Virus record (IMG/VR): IMGVR_UViG_3300045884_000127
Span: 1 to 30,432 of that record
Origin: a virus
Length of the DNA stretch: 30,432 nucleotides
Strand: one strand, 5' to 3'
The notes under the pieces: generated by a model
Database searches by the model: none
Told to the model about the DNA's origin: nothing
What the model saw: only the letters and a program-made list of their open reading frames with translations
Shown here: piece by piece, positions 20,989-28,348 of the stretch
Numbering within the stretch: position 1 is the stretch's first letter
Layout: each line of letters begins with the position of its first letter
Translations under genes and position numbers: made by a program

Positions 20989-21468
20989 GTGGCATCTCAG
21001 ATCACAGTCAAAGGGCTCGCCGACTTCCAACGGGACCTCCGGGGGGTAGACCCCCGGCTCGCCAAGACCCTTCAGGTCGCCCACAAGAAGGTCTCGTCGA
21101 GGGCAGTGGAAGGTATCCGGCCGGCGGTAGGACGCTTACCCTCGCCGGGAAGCTCGAGGACGACAGGGGGGATCACCCCGCGGGCCGGCCAGAAATACGC
21201 TCGGGTCGCCTTCTCCGGAGCGACCCGTTCCCAACCGCTCCACGCTTCGATTCTCGGCGCCAACTGGCATCCCGTCTTCGGCCGGTTCATCCAGGCCGAC
21301 AAGATGAAACGACGACTCTGGCAACCCCATCTCGGCGCCACCTGGTCCTACGACCAGCTGTACGGGGCCGGACCTGTCTTCACCCGGATCGCCGACACCT
21401 TCGCATTGGACGAATACGCCGACGCCATCATGGACGCTTTTGCTGAAGCTTTCCCGGAGCAGACCTGA
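20989..21468 (+). CDS. HK97 gp10-like minor head-tail/tail protein, unit B
   Basis: This 159-residue homologue of the unit A protein starts at GTG 20989, one base after the tail-tube stop. FQRDLRGVDPRLAK is unchanged. The upstream codons of the longer frame differ completely from A, which supports GTG as the start. TGATG overlap with the tape-measure gene. Confidence 0.65.
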   Translation: MASQITVKGLADFQRDLRGVDPRLAKTLQVAHKKVSSRAVEGIRPAVGRLPSPGSSRTTGGITPRAGQKYARVAFSGATRSQPLHASILGANWHPVFGRFIQADKMKRRLWQPHLGATWSYDQLYGAGPVFTRIADTFALDEYADAIMDAFAEAFPEQT

Positions 21469-22727
21469 TGCCCGACCGTAAACGCACCATCGAAGTCGAC
21501 TTCCTCGTCGACGATAAAGAGAAGAGGAAGCTGAAGGACATCGGTGATGAAGCCGACACGACATCAGGGAAGATCAGCGGTCTCGGAGGGGTCCTCGGCA
21601 CCGTTTTCACCGTGGCCGCCGCCCAGCAGATCGGCCAGTTCGCCTTCGAAGCCGCCCAGATCGGCGCCAAAGCAGAAACCGCCGCCCAATCCGCCGAGAA
21701 AGTCCTCGGCCCAGCCCTCGACGACCTGCGGGGCCGACTCGACGACGTCCGGGGGACGATGGGTTTCAACCGACTCGAAATGGACGAGACCATCGCCAAA
21801 TACGGTCTCCTCACCGATTCGATAGGCCTCACCGACGATGCCCAAGCCGACTTCATCGGATGGCTGATCGAAACCGGCGGTGAGCTTGCCGCCTTCCGAG
21901 GAGATCTAAGCCTCTCCGACGAGGCGGTCGACGCTCTCGGTGGTGCCCTCCGCGGGGAGTACGACAGCCTGGAACAGTTCGGCGTGAAAGTCTCCGACGC
22001 CGCCATCGAAGAGGAGAAGCTGAGGCTCAAGGCCGAACCGGCCAACGCCGCCCTCAACGACCAGCAGCTCGAACTGCTCGCCCTGCAAACCCTGATCAAC
22101 GAGAAGGCAGCCCCTGCTCTCGGATCATTGGCTGACGCTCAGGACACTCTCGCCGGGAAAACCAATGATGCGACCTCCCGTTTCGAAGACCTGAAAATCG
22201 AATTGGGCCAGCAGATCCTTCCCGTCATCAACGATGTGCTCGGCTTCCTCCTCGAGGCCTTCGAATCCTGGGATCGGCTAGCCAACCCGGACACCTTCCA
22301 AAACACACAACTGGCGCAATGGATACGCGATTTCGATAGTGCTCTAGGCCCAATCGATGATTTCATCGGCGACCTGATCGACTCATGGTTGAGTTTCGAA
22401 CAGACCGTCGAAGATGTCGCCGCGACAGTCGTCGGGAAAAACCAGGAATTCGGTAAAGGTGTCGGCGGCAAACCCAAAATTCCCACCTCTGCGGGTCGTC
22501 AACATGGCGGTCCTGTCCACAGTGGCAATCCGTATCTGGTCGGCGAACGCGGCCCGGAAATGTTCGTCCCCTCTTCCAACGGGAGTATCAGTCCCGGTGG
22601 TATGACCGCCAATATCACGATCAACGCCGGCATGGGCTCCGATCCGAACGCCATCAGCAAAGCTGTCGTCCAGGCCTTACAGCGGTATGAACGGGCCAAT
22701 GGGGCGATCCCGGTGAGGACCCGGTAA
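21468..22727 (+). CDS. Short tape-measure protein, unit B
   Basis: This 419-residue tape measure is six residues shorter than in A. The N-terminal 30 residues, the central TMGFNR....ETIAK block, the SLSDEAVDALG....EYDSLEQFGVKVSDAAIEE region and the C-terminal HGGPVHSGNPYLVGERGPE motif are shared, while about residues 40-80 and 265-340 have been replaced. Tail lengths of the two phages should therefore be nearly the same. TGATG upstream and TAATG downstream overlaps. Confidence 0.88.
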   Translation: MPDRKRTIEVDFLVDDKEKRKLKDIGDEADTTSGKISGLGGVLGTVFTVAAAQQIGQFAFEAAQIGAKAETAAQSAEKVLGPALDDLRGRLDDVRGTMGFNRLEMDETIAKYGLLTDSIGLTDDAQADFIGWLIETGGELAAFRGDLSLSDEAVDALGGALRGEYDSLEQFGVKVSDAAIEEEKLRLKAEPANAALNDQQLELLALQTLINEKAAPALGSLADAQDTLAGKTNDATSRFEDLKIELGQQILPVINDVLGFLLEAFESWDRLANPDTFQNTQLAQWIRDFDSALGPIDDFIGDLIDSWLSFEQTVEDVAATVVGKNQEFGKGVGGKPKIPTSAGRQHGGPVHSGNPYLVGERGPEMFVPSSNGSISPGGMTANITINAGMGSDPNAISKAVVQALQRYERANGAIPVRTR

Positions 22728-22948
22728 TGCCCGGTTCGATCTGGCTCGACGCCCAAATCGGCGATCCGGTCTACCAGGGCTTGACTCTGGGCGGGGTCAT
22801 CATCAACGCCGGCGCCTGGAGTTTCCTGAAAGCGGACCATCCCGGCCTGCGGGCTCTCCGTATCAACAATGGAGTGCCCATCCTGGTCGGTGACCTGCCC
22901 GACTCCCAGTCCATTCCCGCCTCGGCCACGGTCGACCTCTACTACTGA
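22727..22948 (+). CDS. Small post-tape-measure tail protein, unit B
   Basis: This 73-residue protein matches the first 60 and last few residues of the 219-residue protein in unit A (GDPVYQGLTLGG, KADHPGLRALR, VDLYY end). It lacks the inserted LGYAQVT-type domain. This appears to be the minimal form, showing that the A version gained a domain. It lies between tape measure and minor tail genes and overlaps both; probably a small tail-tip component. Confidence 0.7.
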   Translation: MPGSIWLDAQIGDPVYQGLTLGGVIINAGAWSFLKADHPGLRALRINNGVPILVGDLPDSQSIPASATVDLYY

Positions 22949-24243
22949 TGACTGTCACCCTGCCTCCACCGTCTCAGATTCTCCACTGGCTGGGCGGTCC
23001 CATCGACGTCCGGGTCGAAATCGACACCGGCTTGACTCCGGAGACGACCGCCCTCTGGGACTCCGCCCTCTGGGATGTGGGCGTGTGGGGGACTGAAGAC
23101 CCGTCATGGGCGGATGCCACCCAATGGGTGATGAGGGTCGACATCAACGCCGGTGCGGCCCGTTGGGGTGAAAGGTTCGAATCAGCATCCTGTTCGATCC
23201 TCGTCGACAACACCGAAGGCATCTTCACCCCCGACAGTGATGTCCCCTACTGGAGCCTTCCGTTCCGGCCGGGCCGGCGGATCCGGGTCGTCGCCATTCC
23301 CGACGAGACCACCGGAGAGAAGTGGGCGCTGTTCACCGGGCAGATCGACGCTATCAACGACAGTCACGACGCCGGCGGCTACGACCTGAGCACCCAGGTC
23401 CTCTGCTCGGATTACATGGCCGTCTTCGCCGCCTACAACCCGCCGATGATGGAAATCCCCACCGGTGTCCAAACCACCACCGAACGGGTAGAAGCAGCAT
23501 TGGACCGGATGGACTGGCCGGCCACCGACCGGGATCTCCAAGCCGGTGAGCACACCATGCAAACCTCGTTCCTGGCTCAGACCACCCTCGAGGAATGCGG
23601 CCGGGCCGCCGACGCCGAAGGCGGCGCCTTCTACGCCGACCGTAACGGATGGGCTGTCTTCAAAGCCCGGGACTGGCTGACCACCGATGAGCGCAGCATC
23701 AACATTCAGGCCTACCTGGGATATGAGGAGATACCAGCGGGGGCGGTAGGAGCTCACATCATCGGCCTCGAAATCAGCCATGAAGCAGCCCGGGTCGTCA
23801 ACGATGTGGCCTTCGCCCGGGTCGGCTCCCATCTCCAACACTATGCCAATGCGGGCAGTCAGGCCCTCTTCCGGAAACGGTCCTACCAGCGGACCGACCT
23901 GGAAAACAATCATGACGATGAGGTCCGGTTCCTCGCCAAACGGTATCTACGAGCCTTCAAAGACGACCGGGCGCGGGTCGACTCGGTGACCATCGACGCC
24001 ATCGACGACCCCGACCACGACCGGATCCTCTACGACACCCGGTTCGGTGACCTCTGGTCGGTCCTCGTCGACACTCCCTACGGCTGGTCCTATGAGAAAC
24101 AGGTCCATGTCATGGGTCTCGAACAGCACATCACCGCTGATGATTGGGTCGCCACCTTCCGACTCGACGACGCTCAAACGTTCATCATCCTCGAACCCGC
24201 CTACTGGGACACTCAGAACTGGGATGAAGGCTTATGGCAATAG
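22948..24243 (+). CDS. Minor tail protein (tail tip/hub), unit B
   Basis: This 431-residue protein is homologous to unit A's (ILHWLGGPIDVRVEIDTGL, RWGERFESAS, PFRPGRRIRVVAIPDE, HTMQTSFLAQT.LEEC, RSYQRTDLENN). A Trp-Asp repeat lies near residues 37-47 as in A. A second one ends the protein (YWDTQNWDEGLWQ), whereas A has its second copy internally at 270-280. It probably forms the tail hub. A clear GGAGGT site for the next gene overlaps its stop. Confidence 0.75.
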   Translation: MTVTLPPPSQILHWLGGPIDVRVEIDTGLTPETTALWDSALWDVGVWGTEDPSWADATQWVMRVDINAGAARWGERFESASCSILVDNTEGIFTPDSDVPYWSLPFRPGRRIRVVAIPDETTGEKWALFTGQIDAINDSHDAGGYDLSTQVLCSDYMAVFAAYNPPMMEIPTGVQTTTERVEAALDRMDWPATDRDLQAGEHTMQTSFLAQTTLEECGRAADAEGGAFYADRNGWAVFKARDWLTTDERSINIQAYLGYEEIPAGAVGAHIIGLEISHEAARVVNDVAFARVGSHLQHYANAGSQALFRKRSYQRTDLENNHDDEVRFLAKRYLRAFKDDRARVDSVTIDAIDDPDHDRILYDTRFGDLWSVLVDTPYGWSYEKQVHVMGLEQHITADDWVATFRLDDAQTFIILEPAYWDTQNWDEGLWQ

Positions 24244-24253
24244 GAGGTAAGTG

Positions 24254-24841
24254 ATGGGATGGGAATCAGAAATAGCGGATGTGGTCACCGGGGAGCCGGT
24301 CGAATCCGAATGGGGCAATCAGATCCGGGATCAGATCGTCCATGTCATCCCCACCGCCGCCGGCCTTCCCTCCGACGCTGCTGATGGGGCGGTCTGCTAC
24401 GCCCAGGACACCGACAAACTGTATCTACGCCGGGTCGGAGCCTGGATCGTCCAAGGGGGCGGCGCTGGAGTCCTCGGCTACGCCCAAGTCACAACAGCAC
24501 AAACGGTGGGTACTACACCTACCGTTTTGACCGGCCTAACCCTGACCGTCACGGTCCCAGCATCCCGTCGGATCAAAGTGACCGGCAAGATGATTGTGAG
24601 TCCCAACGCGGGCGCAGTAATAGCACCGTCGATCTACGCCGACGCCGTCGAAGTGCAAAAGTCGACGACGGTCCTCCAAACCGGCGAATTCATGGGAGTC
24701 CACCTCGAAGTCGTGTTGACGCCGACCGCGGGCAATCACACTTACGATCTGAGACTGTCGACCAATAGCGGCCAAGTATCGAACCAGGCCGCTGCCACCT
24801 TCCCGTCCTTCATCCTCGTCGAAGACCTCGGACCCGCATAG
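24254..24841 (+). CDS. Tail-tip protein with mobile beta-rich domain, unit B
   Basis: ATG 24254 is chosen for its GGAGGT site (24243-24248). Residues 1-25 (ESEIADVVTGE....EWGNQIRD) are the anchor shared with unit A's 9821 protein. An attachment-type segment (GAVCYAQDTDKLYLRRVGAW) follows. Residues 74-191 (LGYAQVTTAQT to FILVEDL) are homologous to the domain inserted in A's 7846 protein. So the two phages carry the same exposed domain on different carriers. A receptor-binding role is inferred; 195 residues. Confidence 0.65.
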   Translation: MGWESEIADVVTGEPVESEWGNQIRDQIVHVIPTAAGLPSDAADGAVCYAQDTDKLYLRRVGAWIVQGGGAGVLGYAQVTTAQTVGTTPTVLTGLTLTVTVPASRRIKVTGKMIVSPNAGAVIAPSIYADAVEVQKSTTVLQTGEFMGVHLEVVLTPTAGNHTYDLRLSTNSGQVSNQAAATFPSFILVEDLGPA

Positions 24842-24855
24842 AAAGGAGCCCTACG

Positions 24856-25065
24856 TTGGCTGAGAAGAAGAGCACGAAACCCCGTCAGAAGGCACAGCTT
24901 TCCCTCGAGGAGACCGCCGACTATCTGGGGATCACACCCGACGAGCTGATGGCCTCCCGCGGTCGGGGTCTCCCACCCGGCAAGGACGGCTACAAGAAGG
25001 ACGGGATCCTCGTCTGGGACCGCAAGAGCCTGCCGGCGAAGGATGAGGCCGTCGAAGAACAGTGA
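24856..25065 (+). CDS. Small basic helix-turn-helix-like protein, unit B
   Basis: This 69-residue homologue of the unit A protein starts at TTG 24856 with AAAGGAG upstream. SLEETADYLGITPDELMASR is the helix-turn-helix-like part, and the C-terminal VWDRKSLPAKDEAVEEQ is unchanged from A. The strong conservation of this small protein across units that swap their tip genes suggests an important late function, but none is recognised. Confidence 0.65.
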   Translation: MAEKKSTKPRQKAQLSLEETADYLGITPDELMASRGRGLPPGKDGYKKDGILVWDRKSLPAKDEAVEEQ

Positions 25066-25094
25066 CGAATTTCGCGTTCTTGAACGGTACTCTT

Positions 25095-25113
25095 ACACCG
25101 TATGGAACGGTGT
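25095..25113 (+). promoter_or_regulatory. Start-codon hairpin of the zinc-ribbon gene (unit B)
   Basis: ACACCGT (25095-25101), loop ATGGA with the start codon, ACGGTGT (25107-25113). It is identical to unit A, while the bases 20-30 upstream differ at several places. Confidence 0.5.
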
Positions 25114-25260
25114 CGCTGGTGCCGGTCCGACGATCTCGACCAGGTCGAATACATCGAGGTCGACCTCTTCGGCACTCAACTCCGGGTGATCATCACCTAC
25201 TGCAACACCTGCGGGAACGCAGAAACCGTCGGGTCGAAAGCGTTGCCCGCTCCCGCCTGA
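25102..25260 (+). CDS. Zinc-ribbon miniprotein, unit B
   Basis: This 52-residue protein with CRWC and CNTC knuckles at the same spacing as in A; only the last dozen residues vary (ETVGSKALPAPA). The nucleotide sequence is almost unchanged over the first 110 bases, including third codon positions, so a constraint beyond the protein may act here, for example RNA structure around the start. The holin-like gene begins two bases after the stop. Confidence 0.8.
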   Translation: MERCRWCRSDDLDQVEYIEVDLFGTQLRVIITYCNTCGNAETVGSKALPAPA

Positions 25261-25261
25261 G

Positions 25262-25417
25262 ATGACTCCGCTCGAGACGATGATCGCCATCGGACTCGCC
25301 GGATTCGGACTGGGAATGGGTCTCGTCCTCGCCGCTTTCATTGCCCGCACCCTCCGCCGTTACATGGGCGAAGAAGAGATGAAACCGTTCGACCGGAAAC
25401 GGGACGATGGCGAGTAG
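25262..25417 (+). CDS. Holin-like small membrane protein, unit B
   Basis: This 51-residue protein (MTPLETMIAIGLAGFG start) has one Gly-rich membrane helix (about 7-29), RTLRR and a charged tail (EEEMKPFDRKRDDGE). It is homologous to the A protein and overlaps the endolysin start at 25407 by 11 bases. It is a one-span holin candidate by topology and by its place before the endolysin. Confidence 0.75.
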   Translation: MTPLETMIAIGLAGFGLGMGLVLAAFIARTLRRYMGEEEMKPFDRKRDDGE

Positions 25418-26084
25418 CAGCCAGGTCCGCGCCTGGTGGGCCGACTACGAATGCAACCCGGGCCTCCACACCAAGGTCAGCTTCCCCGGAGAAGGCCGCA
25501 CCTGGAATCTGTCCGTCGCCCGAGAGTCAGCACCCATCTGGAACGCGGTCGCCCAGATCATGGACTCGGAGCCCTACCTGTTCCGAGAATCCGCCGGCGG
25601 CACCTACAACTGCCGCCCGCCCAGCCTCCACGCCTACGCCCTCGCCCTCGACCTCAACCCATCAGCCAATCCGATGCGCAACCCGCCCATCTACGACTAC
25701 CCGGAAAGCTTCATCACCCGGATGGAAGGGATCAGAGCCAACGGCCATCAAGCTCTCCAATGGGGCGGCCGCTGGCCCCCATCCAACCCGCCCGACACCA
25801 TGCACTGGCAGATCAACGTCCCACCCTGGGACTGTGACCACATTCAATGGGATGCAGGAAACGGAGGCACCATGACCTGGAGCAAAGTAGGAGATCCGAT
25901 CAACAATCTGACCGACGCCGACGCGGTCCTCGCCTACCAGGGCACCTTCGCCCCCGGCTCGAAGGAAGCCTCCTACAACCCCGGCTCAGATTCGGAGCTC
26001 AACGACCGGATCTGGGTCGTCCTCGGACGGATCACCGACTGGTCAATGCAGATCGACCAGCGACTCCGCAAAGGCGGCCTCTGA
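25407..26084 (+). CDS. M15-family endolysin, unit B
   Basis: This 225-residue peptidase has the zinc motif SLHAYALALDLN and the later TMHWQ, as in unit A. The catalytic part is closely similar. The C-terminal 60 residues (from about NGGTMTWSKVGDP onward) differ and are longer, ending with a helical region (LNDRIWVVLGRITDWSMQ). Such C-terminal variation could reflect different wall binding. It is tail to tail with the lipoprotein gene, one base apart. Confidence 0.9.
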   Translation: MASSSQVRAWWADYECNPGLHTKVSFPGEGRTWNLSVARESAPIWNAVAQIMDSEPYLFRESAGGTYNCRPPSLHAYALALDLNPSANPMRNPPIYDYPESFITRMEGIRANGHQALQWGGRWPPSNPPDTMHWQINVPPWDCDHIQWDAGNGGTMTWSKVGDPINNLTDADAVLAYQGTFAPGSKEASYNPGSDSELNDRIWVVLGRITDWSMQIDQRLRKGGL

Positions 26085-26085
26085 C

Positions 26086-26481
26086 CTATTCGCAGCCGAG
26101 CGACAGGCCATGATCGATAGCCGCCTGGCCGTAGGCGAGCTGCCGCCAGTAGAGGTCCTCGGGATCATCATCAGTGGTCGAGTCGATCCAGAAGTTCGCT
26201 TCGGCGACGATGGTGGCACAGTCGGTCATCACTTCGATGAGAGCGACCGGCTCAGGTAGTTCGGCTTCGAGATTCCAGTCGAAGTCACCCTCCTCGTCGC
26301 GGTCGAGAAGCTCGTCGTTCAACCAGGTTTCAGTCGGATACCCGTCGGGCAGGTCACCGCGCATGACCACCTGATCGCCGTCGACGTCGATGGACCATTC
26401 GACCTGATCGACGGTCGGAACAGTGGAAGTGGTTGCGGTTGATCCGCCGCAGGCTGAGACGGTGATGAGGACCGCCAGCAG
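26086..26481 (-). CDS. Lipoprotein without a canonical start codon, unit B
   Basis: The mature domain from CGGSTATT to the LSLGCE end matches unit A's lipoprotein closely. The signal part (RRALLAVLITVSAC, lipobox VSAC) differs. No ATG, GTG or TTG occurs in frame near the signal; the first usable codons are CTG 26481 or CTG 26478, or a start inside the end of the excisionase-like gene. So it either uses a rare start, depends on coupling to the upstream gene, or lost its start when the integration module was exchanged. Superinfection exclusion is a plausible role, inferred from type and place. Confidence 0.6.
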   Translation of the reverse strand: MLAVLITVSACGGSTATTSTVPTVDQVEWSIDVDGDQVVMRGDLPDGYPTETWLNDELLDRDEEGDFDWNLEAELPEPVALIEVMTDCATIVAEANFWIDSTTDDDPEDLYWRQLAYGQAAIDHGLSLGCE

Positions 26482-26488
26482 GGCTCGT

Positions 26489-26812
26489 CTAGCTGTCGTT
26501 GCCGTTCTCCTGGGAGTCCTGCCAGGTCGTGGTCGCCCAGTACTCCTTGATCTCGTCGCGGAGGACGTCGGGCGCGTAGAACCAGGTCGCTCCGAACTGT
26601 CGGGCCTGGTTGCCGGGGAAGTGGTCGTGGTCGCGTTGCCGTTTGAGAGTGGAGACGGACATGCTGAGCAGGTGGACGGCGTCGCGTTCTTTGATGAGGA
26701 GACGCCGGTCCAGGGCGACAGAATCTGCCCCACTTCTGCCCCACTTTTCGTGATCTGCCCCACTTTTGCCCACTTCTGGCGAGAGGTCATGAGTGGTCTC
26801 TGGTGGTGGCAT
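26489..26812 (-). CDS. Excisionase-like DNA-binding protein, unit B
   Basis: The 107-residue frame has a C-terminal winged helix-turn-helix of the excisionase/AlpA class: LLIKERDAVHLLSMSVSTLK (helix-turn-helix), GNQARQFGATWFYAPDVLRD (wing), EIKEYW. The N-terminal 35 residues are encoded by a tandem repeat (TGCCCCACTT units) and may be untranslated, since GTG about 26773 is also possible. An excisionase directs the integrase toward prophage excision. It lies just beyond attP from the integrase, and its stop is eight bases before the lipoprotein's possible CTG start. Confidence 0.7.
   Translation of the reverse strand: MPPPETTHDLSPEVGKSGADHEKWGRSGADSVALDRRLLIKERDAVHLLSMSVSTLKRQRDHDHFPGNQARQFGATWFYAPDVLRDEIKEYWATTTWQDSQENGNDS
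26726..26775. repeat. Left arm-type repeats of attP (unit B)
   Basis: Four direct copies of TGCCCCACTT or one-base variants: 26726-26735, 26737-26746, 26756-26765 and 26767-26775. Two more lie on the other side of the core (26973-26993). GGCGAGAGGTCA adjoins at 26778-26789. This resembles integrase arm sites around a core. Confidence 0.6.
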
Positions 26813-26862
26813 GGCGTGTCGGAATGTGTAACTACTGTCGGCATAAATGGCAACTTCACCTG

Positions 26863-26906
26863 GGTGGGCGATACTGGACTTGAACCAGTGGCCTCTCGCG
26901 TGTGAG
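26863..26906 (-). other. attP core matching the 3' part of tRNA-Val(CAC), unit B
   Basis: On the minus strand the bases read as a tRNA from the anticodon loop (CTCACAC, anticodon CAC at 26904-26902) through the 3' anticodon stem GCGAG, variable loop, T arm ACTGG-TTCAAGT-CCAGT, acceptor strand ATCGCCC and ACC. The 5' half of a tRNA is absent. Tyrosine integrases commonly use such tRNA 3' segments as attP. It lies nine bases beyond the integrase stop. Its presence in unsplit form shows that unit B is not integrated in this sequence. Confidence 0.85.
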
Positions 26907-26914
26907 TAGAGAGG

Positions 26915-28177
26915 TCATACATCGTTTTTCTCCTTTTCTGATATGGCGTTTCTGTTGTCGAGAGGAATGATCTGCCCCACTTTTGCCCCAAGTAGATGAG
27001 ACGGCGAGAGGTCAAGGCGTCCGACCAGCTGATCCTGGGCTGAGGCGACCCGGTCGGAGATGGCGTCGGTCTGATGGGAGTAGATCCGGGATGTGATCGC
27101 CACCGAAGCGTGGCCGGCGTGCTTGGAGACGGTCTCGAGGTCGATGCCAACCTCCCGCAGGGCGGACACGTTGGTATGCCTCAGCCAATGGAATTTGGCT
27201 TCGGGCCGGCCGATGGCGGCGACGGCCGGCTTCCAGAACCGATTGCGGAAGTTGCCCGGTCGGAGGACACCACCACCGGGAGCGGGGAACACCCATCCGT
27301 CCCGGGAGTGCCGGCCCATATGGTCGATGAGGATCTGGGCCAGCTCGTCGCCGAGGCGGATGACCCGTCCCGGGTTTCCGCCCTTGAGCCACTCTTCGAC
27401 GTGGACCCGGCCTCCGACTTCAATCACCTTCCGAGAGAAGCTGAGGTCCCGGGTGCGCGGGTTGAAATCGGTGATGGCCAGACCGGCCCATTCCCCGATC
27501 CGGGCGCCCGCTCCATACGAGCCGAGCGGGATGAGAGCCCGGTAGCGGGGATCGAAGATGTGCCACAGCTCGGTCAGCTCGCCGGGGTTGAACACCGGCT
27601 GAGCGCCGTGATAGCGGTGGGCGCGGGTGACGGTGATGTCGACCAGGTCGACCCGGGCCGGGCTCTCCGAGATCATGCCAAGGCGGATCGCCTCGGTGAG
27701 CACCTGGTCGAGACATCTCCGATACTTGTGGACCATCCCCTCGGAGAGGGCTTCGCCGTTGCGGGCGTTCTTATGCGGCTGGCCTTCGAGGACCTTGTCG
27801 ACCCAGTCCTGAACATCGAGCGGCTGGATCTGATCGACCTTCCAGGAACCCCAATCGGGAATGATCCGCGCCTCGAGGTAAGCCCGGTCCGCGGCCAGGG
27901 TCTTGCGGGCCAGGTTCTTACGGACCCGCCGTTTGTACCAGAGCCCGGCCACTTCGGCGACGGTCTGGGCGGGCCGTCTTCGACCTTTTCCGGCTAGTCG
28001 ACGTTCGTGCTCGGACCAGAGATGAGCGTTCGCTTCTTCGATGGTGTCGTGAGTGAGATCGACCCGGCCCACCGGCGCCGCATAGTTGATCCGTGTGATG
28101 GGACGTCCATTCTTGGTGTCGTCCCGAATGATGACCTTGCCGAACGGCGAGAGGTCAAGAGGGGCTTGCTTGCCCAT
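26915..28177 (-). CDS. Tyrosine integrase, unit B
   Basis: This 420-residue recombinase integrates the phage at tRNA-Val. An N-terminal arm-binding-type domain (GKVIIRDDTKNGRPITR, about 12-60) is followed by a core-binding domain (TVAEVAGLWYKRR to DVQDWVDKVLEG) and a catalytic domain with Arg226 (GARIGEW), His330 and Arg333 (FHWLRHT), His356 (HAGHAS) and nucleophile Tyr366 (RIYSHQ). It is complete, unlike the unit A integrase, and unrelated in detail. Its 3' end (KVGQIIPL) is encoded by the right-hand attP arm repeats. Confidence 0.93.
   Translation of the reverse strand: MGKQAPLDLSPFGKVIIRDDTKNGRPITRINYAAPVGRVDLTHDTIEEANAHLWSEHERRLAGKGRRRPAQTVAEVAGLWYKRRVRKNLARKTLAADRAYLEARIIPDWGSWKVDQIQPLDVQDWVDKVLEGQPHKNARNGEALSEGMVHKYRRCLDQVLTEAIRLGMISESPARVDLVDITVTRAHRYHGAQPVFNPGELTELWHIFDPRYRALIPLGSYGAGARIGEWAGLAITDFNPRTRDLSFSRKVIEVGGRVHVEEWLKGGNPGRVIRLGDELAQILIDHMGRHSRDGWVFPAPGGGVLRPGNFRNRFWKPAVAAIGRPEAKFHWLRHTNVSALREVGIDLETVSKHAGHASVAITSRIYSHQTDAISDRVASAQDQLVGRLDLSPSHLLGAKVGQIIPLDNRNAISEKEKNDV
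26973..26993. repeat. Right arm-type repeats of attP (unit B)
   Basis: TGCCCCACTT (26973-26982) and the partial copy TGCCCCAAGT (26984-26993) repeat the left arm units in the same orientation. They lie inside the integrase 3' coding end. GGCGAGAGGTCA follows at 27003-27014 and again at 28146-28157. Confidence 0.55.
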
Positions 28178-28232
28178 CTTCCCAGCCTTTCTTTTCGCGA
28201 CCTGTAGTGGTGAGTGGTGCTAAGTCCCAGAT

Positions 28233-28335
28233 AGTAGTGGCACGCCTGAGATTGCGTCTGGCTTAATCTGATCGCATCTGATAGTTCTAGACTCTTGAAG
28301 GGTATATCCCCAGATTCATCCACAGAGCCACTACT
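28233..28335. promoter_or_regulatory. Divergent control region, unit B
   Basis: Between integrase and early gene, AGTAGTGGC (28233-28241) pairs with GCCACTACT (28327-28335). Inside are two direct copies, GATTGCGTCTG (28250-28260) and GATCGCATCTG (28270-28280), spaced 20 bases, two helical turns. TAGTGG also recurs at 28205-28210. These are candidate operator sites for the DNA-binding protein at 28349 or the excisionase. Promoter hexamers could not be fixed. Confidence 0.45.
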
Positions 28336-28348
28336 GAAGGAGGACCCT

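Noticed and set aside
26726-26775. A CRISPR-like array from the repeated TGCCCCACTT units
   Set aside because: The units are 10 bases with 1-9 base gaps, far shorter than CRISPR repeats and spacers, with no cas genes. They fit integrase arm sites.
26863-26906. A complete tRNA-Val gene
   Set aside because: Only the anticodon loop and 3' half are present; there is no acceptor 5' strand or D arm upstream. It is an attachment site.
26516-27150. Upstream extension of the unit B lipoprotein frame to 354 codons
   Set aside because: It runs through attP, the excisionase gene and part of the integrase in another frame and is Ser/Thr/Pro/Arg-rich; only the last 130 codons match unit A.
27074-27997. 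A 307-codon forward frame opposite the unit B integrase
   Set aside because: Antisense to a complete integrase with all catalytic residues; low-complexity Asp/Val/Pro composition typical of a shadow frame.
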